Assembly (NCBI RefSeq): GCF_001559595.1
Contig: NZ_LNTY01000062.1
Span: forward strand, 103,668 to 167,667
Length of the DNA: 64,000 nucleotides
Source: Enterovibrio coralii
GTDB taxonomy: Bacteria > Pseudomonadota > Gammaproteobacteria > Enterobacterales > Vibrionaceae
Direction: 5' to 3'
Shown here: positions 55,106 through 64,000 of the stretch, in pieces
How positions within the stretch are numbered: position 1 is the stretch's first letter
Layout: each line of letters opens with the position of its first letter
The notes under the pieces: generated by a model
The model's input: the letters and a program-made list of their open reading frames with translations, nothing else
Told to the model about the DNA's origin: nothing
Databases searched by the model: none
Translations under genes and position numbers: made by a program

Positions 55106-55132
55106 AAAAGAGTGCGGCAACCGTGCCGCACT
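55106..55132 (-). terminator. Possible attenuating terminator between adhesin and lapB
   Basis: On the minus strand a 9-bp stem (AGTGCGGCA / TGCCGCACT) with a CGGT loop is followed by CTTTT, 11 nt after the adhesin stop and 25 nt before the lapB GTG. The T-run is short, so partial read-through is likely. Confidence 0.65.
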
Positions 55133-55142
55133 AAAACTCACA

Positions 55143-58100
55143 TTAGTCTTGGTGAATTTCCAACAGGATGTCATTTTGTCCATCCTGTTTGATCGATGTA
55201 GAGCCATCGCTGCTAACAGCGAGCTTCACTTCGTTACCATCAAGTAATGTGTTTATCTCTATGCCTGAATCAGTCATAGCTCCTTTTAGAACAATAGATT
55301 GCTCTATGTCGGAGTCGTTGTCTAAGTTAAGTTTGAGTGTTACATCACTATTCTGATCATCGACGAAGATATCAAGAACAGTACCCAGGTTGTCTGGGGA
55401 AATACCGACTAAGAGATCTGATAAATCGAGTGTGTCTTCACTCGAAAGATCCCAAACAGTGTCGGTTATGATGTTGTCATAATTAATAGAATTGTCTTGG
55501 TTTTGCCCAATATCTGCTTTATTCCAAAGGAATATATCTGAGCCTTCGCCACCATATAATTCATCGTCGCCTGAGCCTCCTCGAAGGATGTCATCACCTC
55601 CGCGACCAAATATTTTGTCGTCACCTTCTCCGCCACGAAGCGCATCAGAGCCGTTGTTCGCCCCCAGATTTCATCATCACCAGCACCACCAAATGCGGCC
55701 AGGTTACCACCTTCACTGATAATGAAATCATCGCCAGACCCTGTAGAGACAAGATCGGGTTCTGGTTGCATCTCTTGATTCGCTTGAGTGGTAAGTTTAC
55801 CGTCAGCATCGAGAATATAGTTTGCGTCGCCTTTGTCAGACTCTATGAAATCAGAACCCTCAAAGAAATCTCGACCAACAATATTGGTATCGTGCCAGGT
55901 AGTGGATGTCCCTGCATTTACGGTGTAATTACCAGAGCCAATACCCAAATCTATGCGATCGTTACTGTCACCAGAGTGAATGGAAAGATCGTCATCATAG
56001 ACAAAATGAGCGGGTGTAGTTGACGAACCGACAGGACCGAGATTTTCATCTTGATACCCTGAATGCGCTGCTGTTAGCGAGTTTTCCTCAACCCAACTTA
56101 AACGATCTTCAGATAGCTGATCTGTCTGTACCTTGCTGAGAGTATAGGTATCAACACCTGGCGTACCTTCATAGTCGTAGCTATCTGGCAGCGTAGGTTC
56201 TGGTTCAACAGGCGTACTCTCCTTACCAACAATATCGATATGCACTTTCGCCGTGTCGGTATCGCCGTGTGCATCTTCAACGGTGTACTCAAAGGTAAAG
56301 TTGTCGATATCACTTTCTGCCAATTCATCACGATCTGTGGCAGTGAAACTGAACTCACCAGTAACGCCGTTGATGGTGAGCGTTCCTTCATCAAAGACAA
56401 CAGTTGCTTCGTTGTTTACATAAGTTAGTGTGTTGCCATTAACTTTCGTGATGGAGAAAGTATCACCCTCTGGGTCAACATCATTGCTCAGTAGCGACCC
56501 TTGGATGGTTGTCGTTGAATCAAGCGTATTGCCTTCCACGACTTGATAAGCGCCCGACCCATGAACGGTAATCTCGGTAATGACAAAATCAGAAGAGTCA
56601 CCGCTGTTTCGGTCTCCATCATCTCGTCGTTCTGTCGACTCAAGGACAACACGGTCAAAGGCTTGATCTGAACTGATGTTAATAATGCCAGAATGGCCTG
56701 TTTCAAATGAGAAGGTGACTTCATCAATCAGGACATCACCGTCATAAATCAGGTACTTGCCAACTTCACCGCCGTTCTCTGACGCGAACAGACGTGAAAT
56801 GCCGACATCCATCCTAAAGGTCGGACTAACAAGGTCGATCTCCAGAGCTTCTGAGACATCAAACTCATGGTTGTGCTCAATTTGCTGAGGCGCGCCTTTA
56901 TCGTCAGCGCGCGCCGAATCAGCAACGCCAATACCTTGGCTGTGGATGTGGACTGAATCCTCTGTAACCAGTTCGCCTTCGGTGACTCTCGCGCCGTTTT
57001 CGAGCTTGAATGCCTTGATGGTGAAATAGCCATTGTCATCCAAGTTTTGCCATCCATCCGCACTGCCAGTGGTGAACATCGCCGAAAGGCGTCGTCGTTA
57101 GCATCCACAGCGTTAACGACAATTGGGATATTGGCAACGTTTGAGTTGCTCGTGCCATCGGTCACTTGGTAGCTCAAGTTTACTTGACCGTGATAGTCAG
57201 GGGTTGGCGTAAAGATAATGCTCTCTAGCGACTCACCATCTTGCAGTTGGTAGTCTTTGGATACGATCGACTCGGCCCCATTTGCAGCTTTAACAACCAA
57301 CTCAAAATCACCAGCATCTGGGTCATCAAGTTTAAGGCTTCCAATCACGATGCTAAGCGAATCATTTTCAGCATCAGTGTCATTGGTAAGAATATGAGTT
57401 ACCGGGATGGTGACCGATTCGCCTTCGTCATTGTTGGTCCAGTAAGCGTTACCAACGTTTTGGTGGTCGGTATCATCGCCAGCTTGAGGGGCATCATTTT
57501 TGCCATCTATCGTGATCGTCGCTTTCGTTGGCGTGCGAGAAATTTCAGTATCACCGTCATATTCAACGACATCGTAGGTGTAGGTGATAACTTCTTTCTC
57601 ACCTTCACTTAGGTACTGATAAGCACTTGGGTCAACCTCAAGTTTGCCGTCAACAATTTGAATACCATCAGCCTTACCGCTAGAGAACTGGATATTCTCG
57701 GCTTTCAACTCGTCACTGGAATCGCTGTCACTGCTGTTTGCTAGAGGATCGACAACAAACGATTGGTCATCTTCATTGGCTTGTGCCGTTACATCTTCAA
57801 CAATTGGGGCTTCGTTAACACCGACAATGGTGATTTTGACATTAGCGGTGTCAGTGTCACCTGCAGAATCTTTCACTGTGTACTCAAACTCAAAGGACTG
57901 AGCTTCTCCCTTGCTCAGTGAAGCTTGGTTCTTGGCGTCAAATTCAAACGTGCCGTCTGCTTTGATACGAAGTGTACCTTCTGCAAATTCGACGGAGGCA
58001 AAGCCGTTGTCGCTAAAGGTGAGAACGGTATTGTTGATTTTTGTAACTGCAAAGCTGTGGCCTTCGGGATCCCCATCATTATCAAGCAGTGAACCATGAG

Positions 58101-61100
58101 TTGTAGCGTTTGAGTCCAAGGTATTGGTTTCTGTTACCTTGTAAGGTTCGGTATAAACGGAGACGGAAGTGATGGTGAAATCAGACGCGTCACCACTTGT
58201 TTTTCCGCTGTCGACTTCATTTACACGCGGTAGGGCTTCAACCACAACGCTTGCGATACCTATCGCTTCGATGGTGATCAGTCCCTTACCACTGCTGCGG
58301 TCGCCAAAGTGGAAGGTACCAGACGTAATCTCTTCCCCTTTGTCGTTATAGGCTGTCCATTTGGCTACTTCATGGTTGCCATCACCATGTTCGTTATCGA
58401 ACAGGCGAGCAACGCCAATTTCAACCTTGTCAGCAACATCAACAAGATCAACCTGAATGGCTTCAGATGTATTGGTGCCATGGTCATATTCAACCTGGTA
58501 ACCCACGCCGCCAGCATTGTTTTCTCGTGCCTCATCAGCCACACCAATGCCATGGTTTTCGTTGATGTGCTTGGAATCTTCAGTAACCAACTCACCGTCG
58601 GTCACTCGTTTACCATCATCACCAATTTTTAACGCTTTGATGGTCAGTACGCCGTTACCATCGAGGTTCTGCCAGCCGTCCTCGCTAGATGTGGTGAACA
58701 GAAGCTCAGAACCATCATCAGTGGCATTGACTTCGTTGACGTAGATATGGATGTCGGCACTTTCAAGTGACTTGTTGGTCCCATCCGTCGCGAAGTATTG
58801 GATTTGTACTGGTCCGTTGAAGTCTTCATTTGGCGTAAACACCAAGCCAGTGCCATCATCGTTGAATGTAATGGTGCCAGCGTCGCTCGGCACGAGCGTG
58901 AAGCTGTCCAAACTTCCTGTACCCCAGACGGAAACTGTCTCGTTTCCATCAGGATCCGTATCGTTTTTCACAATATCGGCAAAGGTGATTTGGATACCGT
59001 CTGAATCGCTGTTGTTTACCCAGTATGGTTGAGGGCCATTCACATCGATATTGTCGATATAGCCACCATAGCTGTTCGATACACCCGTGTTACTGAATGA
59101 CAACGCAATTTCTTGGCTACTGTCAGGTGTGTGGGTGACAGAAATTTCATACCAATCATCGTTATTGCCAGTTTTTAGCTTGATTGAAACAGAACCGTCG
59201 TCGGGGATGGGGCTTAGCACGCCATCTTCGACATTGATGAAGTAGGCCTTGTCTCCGAACGTGAAGCTGATATCGCTGTCATCTTCTCTGTGGTTTTCTG
59301 GATCTTTCTTACCACTTGGGCGAGGGCGATAGTCGAATTTGAGCGTATATTCTTGTCCCTCAATAACGCCATCACCCGCATCCAACGTGCGGCTGATAGA
59401 GACAGATGTATCGCCTTTGCCATGGCTATCTAATTCGGCGTGGCTATCTCCATCAGACGCTTTGCTTCCGCCAACGTTGCCCGTTTGGATCTCAAGGCCG
59501 TTCTCAACATCCCAGCCATTGTACTGCTCAATGACTTTCCATTTTCCTTTGTCCAAGATGATTTGGTCAGCATCAGGCGCACTTTCGAACGACTCTTTGA
59601 ATATTGAACCTGTGTCTTTGAAGTCATTAATGGCGACGGGTGGATTGTCGTTGTCGATGATAAGGGCGTGATCAGCGGCGTAACCAGCCTGTGGTTTGCC
59701 ATCTACCAGTTGAGCTTCAGCCACTTTTTCAAAGCTGTCTTGGTCAATGCTATTAACACCCGCGACAACGCTTTCGTAGCGCTCGCTGAGATCATCATCT
59801 TTTATCGGCACAATGATAACGTCAGACTCGCTTTGTCCTGCGTCGATAGTGACTGACGGAGGAAACGTAAAGTTATCATCAAAGTCGTCAGCAGTAGCAT
59901 GTCCTAGCCATTTTAGGTTGACGGTCACGCTTTTATCTTGAGGTACTTCTACAGGCTTTCCGTTTATGTCGACAAGCTTGATGGTGAAGTGGATTTCTGC
60001 ATTGTCAGATTCTGTTACATCGTCAGATGCCTCTACGATAACAAAGACTGTGTCCTCATCGCCGTAGTTGTCGTCACCTTCATCAGAGATAGTGGTGGTG
60101 ACCGAACCGTCGACTTCTACGCTTTCGTATTTGCGCTCGAAAGCAGCTTGCTGCCCGTCGGTTAGGGAGACGGAGACATTAAAAGACTCGCTGCCTTCTT
60201 TGATGTAGTCATCAAGGCTATCGACAGTGATTGTTTCGCCAAGACTTACCGTGGTTGAGGTCCCGCTTTGCGCGTAATCATTAGTTCCATCAGCGTTGGA
60301 GAGTTCACCGAAGTTGATCGTCACTCGACCAGAGGCACCGGCAATGATGTCACCGTTGCCGTCAACAAGTTGAGCGACATAGAACGCTTGGCCACCTTCT
60401 TCTACGCTATTGGCTTCTTGCGGAATGTCATCCTTGTAGATGATGTTTCCTTGTGCGTCGGCAGCGAACAATTTGACGGTCACTGAATCAGTATCTGCAC
60501 CGCTTTCATCAGATATGGTTGCCTCTGCAATGGCTTGTGCTTCTTGTGGCTTGCCATCGTTACCCAGTTCGCCTTCGCGGACGATTTCAAAGCTCGACTG
60601 AGTGATTTGAGTGACATGGGCTTTGAGGTTTTCTGAACCTTCTTTGAGGTAATCGTCTTTGATGGTAACGGTTAAGCCTTCTGATGTGCTGCTTTCACCA
60701 CCTTTGATGGTGACGTGGGTAGGCAGGTCATCATAGTCAGAAAAATCGGCAGCATTGCTTGTGCCATTCCAGCTTAGGCGAACGTCTACTGACTCCCCGT
60801 TAGGCACTTCGACTGGATCACCATTTGCATCAACGAGTTTGACCGTGTAGGTGATAGTTGCACCATCCTCTTCCGTAACATCGCCAGAACTTTCGATAAC
60901 GACGAAGACAGTATCGTCGGTATCACGCTCGGTATAATGTTCATCACGAATAATGGTGGTAACTGTGTCTGTGCTGCCCTCAACGTTCTCGTAGGTTTGT
61001 TCAAGGGAAGCGATTTGATCACTTGTCAAATCAACCTGAACGGTGAATTCTTCTTTTACCTCTCGATAAAGATCATCTAGTGCTTTAGCTGAAAACTCCT

Positions 61101-64000
61101 CATTGAGTTTCACTGTGATGGTTTGACCGTTTAAATCAAAATCGACAGACCCATCTTGGTTGCTACCCAAATCAGAGAAAGTGATGTCAACATCTGAATG
61201 GTTATCTTCATCAATGACTTTTCCATTGCTATCGACTAGCACTGCTTTATAAACAGCCTCATTGGTGCCGTTCTCAACATCCTCATTGATGCTGTTTTTG
61301 CTGACGAGCTTCCCATTCACAACGGCAAAGATTTTGACGGAAACAGTGTCTTCTGCTCCGGGTATTGATTCGTCAACGATGGCATTTTCAACAGAGCTGC
61401 TTGCTTCAACGTTTTCGTATGTCTTCGTGATTTTGCCAGTCACCGAGCCTGAATCGATGGAGACAGTAACGGATTCACCAGACTCAGCGAAGTGATCGTC
61501 AGTTGCTTTAACTTCGAAGGCTTCGCCAAGCTTGACGGTTTGTTTCTTCACGCCTTGCGTTGAGGTATCGACGTTATTGCTGGTGGCAGTATCATCACTT
61601 TCAGTAATCGCAACGTCGACTTTACCTCTAGCTGCCTTATCAATGGTGACTGAACCATCATTAGCTACTGTTGCAAGGATGTCTCCGTTGGACGTTACAG
61701 GCAGAGCTATATATTGAACGGTGTCACTGTCGCTATCGCCCTCAGTCAATTGGCTATCTTCAGCTAATTGTGGCAAACCATTTGCGCCCAGAACCAATTT
61801 GCCGTCTTTGGCTTGGAAAAGCTTGATGACAACCGTGTCATCGCTGTCTGGAGCTGACTCATCTTCAATTTTTGCGACGGCTTTTGCTTTGCCTTTAGAA
61901 GGGATGCCGTCGCTATCAAGTTTGCCTTCGACCACTTTTTCAAAGGAGTCTTGCTTGATGTTTTTGATATGTGCGACGAGCTTTTCTGTTCCTTCGTTCA
62001 GGTTGTCATCTTGGACCACAACACTGAATGACTTGCCATATTCTCCACCTTCGATGGTAACCGAACTTGGGAACTCTGAGTCGGCAGTAAAGTCTTCTGA
62101 TTCTGTGGAACCTTTCCATTTAAGGTTTACGGTAACGGAATCGTTATCAGGACTTTTACTTCAACGCCATTTTTGTCGACGAGTTTGACGGTAAAGGTGA
62201 TGACAGCACCATCCGCTTCTTCAATCTTCTTGTCACCGTCTATTTCGATAACCGCAAAAACAGTATCGACATCGTCTTTGACATCAGTGGTAACTGTTGC
62301 GTTATCTGAATCTAAGTCTTCGAACTGGCCACCACCAGAAACGCCAGTTATTGCAGCCTCTGCGGTGTCAGATTCTTTGTAGACATCGTCGCGATTGACC
62401 GTGAAGTTGAACTCCTTAGCACTCTCACCCTCGTTAAAGATGACATCTTTCGTTGAACCATCCGGCAGTTCCACGCTAACAGTGACGCTTCGCCTTTAAC
62501 TGCCGTTTCTTTTCCGTTGGCATTGAGCAGTTTGACGGTGTAGGTGATCTCACCGCCATCCTCGGAGACTTTTTTGGAAGCGGAAAGCGTTGCGGTGACT
62601 GTGTCGCCATTGTCGACCACGTCAGTGGTGACCGAGGTGTCGCCAGCCACTTGCAGGTCTTCCAGCTTGGCGTTGTCGCCCGTCTCGGAGAAGCTGGTGA
62701 TGCTGTTGGTGATATCACTGGAGACATAGATGTCATCGGCCACCGTGGATTCCACCTCACCAGAGGTTTCATTCGCCTTAATGGTGATGGTCTCGCCGTT
62801 AGCCAACGTGACCGTGATGTCGTTGTTCGCGGTGCCGCCTTCCAAGGTAGCGGTATAAGTGATCTTGCCACCTTCATTAACACTGTCAGAGGCAGAGAGT
62901 TTGACGGTGACGGTGTCGTTATCATCCACGACCTTGTTAGTGACAGTGCCCGTGGTTTTGATGCTTTCGAAGCTGTTGGCGGAGACATCGGTGATGGTGG
63001 CAGAGACGGTGTCGTCGGCTTGCTCATACTCATCATCAGCACGAACATCGACAGTGACTGAGCCCGAGGTGTCACCGGCTTTGATAGTGATGGTCTGCTC
63101 GTTGCTCAAGGTGACTGTGATGTCTTCCTTAGCCGCTGAGTCTAAGGTCACGGTGTAGGTGATCGAACCGCCTTCCACGACGTCTTCGCCGTTGGTGGTC
63201 GAGCTTAAGGTGAAGGTGGTGGTGTCTTTATCATCCACGACCTTGTTGGTAACCGTCCCTGTGGTCTTGATGCTTTCGAAGCTGTTGGCGGAGACATCGG
63301 TGATGGTGGCAGAAACAGTGTCATCGGCTTGCTCATAGACGTCATCAGCACGAACATCGACAGTGACCGAGCCTGAGGTATCACCGGCTTTGATGGTGAT
63401 GGTCTGCTCGTTGCTCAAGGTGACTGTAATGTCTTCTTTGGCTGCTGCATCTAAAGTCACGGTGTAAGTGATCTTGCCACCTTCCACAACGTCTTCACCG
63501 TTAGTGGTTGAGCTTAGGGTGAAGGTGGTGGTGTCATTATCATCCACGACTTTGTTGGTGACAGTGCCCGTGGTTTTGACACTTTCGAAGCTGTTGGCGG
63601 AGACATCGGTGATGGTGGTAGAGACAGTGTCATCAGTTTGCTCATACACGTCATCGGCACGGACATCCACCTCGACGTTGCCTGACAGTTCACCTTCCAA
63701 AATGGTAACGGTTTTCCCGTTGCTCAAGGTGACCGTGATGTCTTCCTTAGCCGCGGCATCTAAGGTCACGGTGTAAGTGATCTTGCCACCTTCCACAACG
63801 TCTTCGCCGTTGGTGGTTGAGCTTAAGGTGAAGGTGGTGGTGTCGTTATCATCCACGACCTTGTTGGTGACAGTGCCCGTGGTTTTGACGCTTTCGAAGC
63901 TGTTGGCGGAGACATCGGTGATGGTGGTAGAGACGGTGTCATCGGCTTGCTCATACACATCATCAGCACGGACATCTACCTCGATGTTACCTGACAGTTC
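55143..64000 (-). CDS. Giant RTX adhesin of the LapA/BapA type, C-terminal 2,950 residues (four frameshifts)
   Basis: The gene enters from beyond 64000 and ends at TAA 55143. Read N to C: four to five 103-residue LapA-like repeats (64000 to about 62700); longer Calx-beta/Ig-like modules (to about 59620); a jelly-roll-like domain (about 59610-59020); a cadherin-like plus GWQNLD block; a VCBS domain; a second copy of that block; RTX nonapeptides (GGAGDDEIWG, GGEGDDKIFG, GGSGDDELYG, near 55760-55530); and a terminal T1SS signal. Four frame breaks near 62486, 62150, 57085 and 55661 each lack one base. Corrected, the frame is continuous. The retention module and any LapG site lie outside the window. 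Confidence 0.93.
56200..59022 (-). repeat. Duplicated cadherin-like/GWQNLD/VCBS-like block in the adhesin
   Basis: Two related blocks of about 400 residues follow each other with about 1.6 kb spacing. Each starts with a YW(V/T)NN cadherin-like domain (Trp codons at 59020 and 57439), goes on to FTT(S/G)S-DGWQNLD-NG (offset 1,622 bp) and the matching GELVTEDS...GIGVAD segments, and ends with an NTLDS-T...GSLL-ND-DPEG-F cadherin-like domain. The first copy is followed by an extra VCBS domain. Divergence is high enough that the duplication is old. Confidence 0.85.
62674..64000 (-). repeat. 309-bp tandem repeats in the adhesin gene
   Basis: The sequence AGACATCGGTGATGGTGG recurs at 62983, 63292, 63601 and 63910, an exact 309-bp period (103 codons), with a more diverged unit below 62983. 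Each unit encodes an Ig-like fold with VVEGGKITYTVTLD and DDVYEQADDTVS segments and acidic, probably calcium-binding, linkers. Two sequence variants of the second half (LSNGKTVTILEGELSG and LSNEQTITIKAGDTSG) occur. The array runs past the window end. Confidence 0.95.

Noticed and set aside
62674..64000. CRISPR array
   Set aside because: The repeats are 309 bp, in frame and coding, without spacers.

Overview
The window is a chromosomal segment from a gammaproteobacterium of the Vibrionaceae. Three gene orders point there: nhaA-nhaR-hlyU-rpsT-murJ-ribF-ileS-lspA-fkpB-ispH-dapB-carAB; dacB-ompU-greA-yhbY-rlmE-ftsH-folP-glmM-secG-tRNA-Leu-tRNA-fMet-rimP-nusA-infB-rbfA-truB-rpsO-pnp-nlpI; and the presence of hlyU, an nptA-type Na/phosphate symporter and an OmpU-type porin. 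I cannot fix the genus from sequence alone; Enterovibrio, Grimontia and Photobacterium are the sort of candidates to test. No insertion sequence, prophage, CRISPR array or integron was seen.

Layout. 1-1445: end of lgt, then thyA. 1466-5832: ion homeostasis and regulation, with nptA on the minus strand, then nhaA, a small exported protein, nhaR and hlyU. 5895-14040: rpsT (minus), murJ and the ribF-ileS-lspA-fkpB-ispH cluster. 14151-19962: dapB and carAB, with tandem ARG-box-like sites before carA. 20154-23754: an MgtE-family transporter behind a long structured leader with a small leader ORF, then dacB and ompU convergent to it. 24246-41112: the conserved transcription, translation and RNA-decay block from greA to nlpI, including two tRNA genes. 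41171-47454: anaerobic ubiquinone genes ubiV, ubiU and ubiT around a GGDEF-EAL protein, then yhbS, holD and rimI. 47523-64000: a minus-strand Lap-type large adhesin locus: giant RTX adhesin, type I secretion ATPase, membrane fusion protein, TolC-like outer membrane protein, OmpA-like lipoprotein and a LapD-like c-di-GMP receptor.

The most distinctive accessory content is the adhesin locus. At least 8.8 kb of the adhesin's 3' part is visible. It has 309-bp tandem repeats, longer Calx-beta/Ig-like modules, one jelly-roll-like candidate ligand domain, a duplicated block of about 1.6 kb and a C-terminal RTX secretion tail. The LapD-like receptor suggests surface retention controlled by c-di-GMP, but no LapG protease gene lies beside lapD here.

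An important caveat is sequence quality. I find 14 places where a conserved reading frame breaks and is exactly restored by adding one base to a neighbouring identical base or run. They fall in nhaR, dapB, carB (two), ftsH, folP, glmM, nusA, ubiV, lapB and the adhesin (four). All are deletions and several hit normally essential genes, so they look like sequencing undercalls. I annotate these genes as full-length CDSs and give each break.
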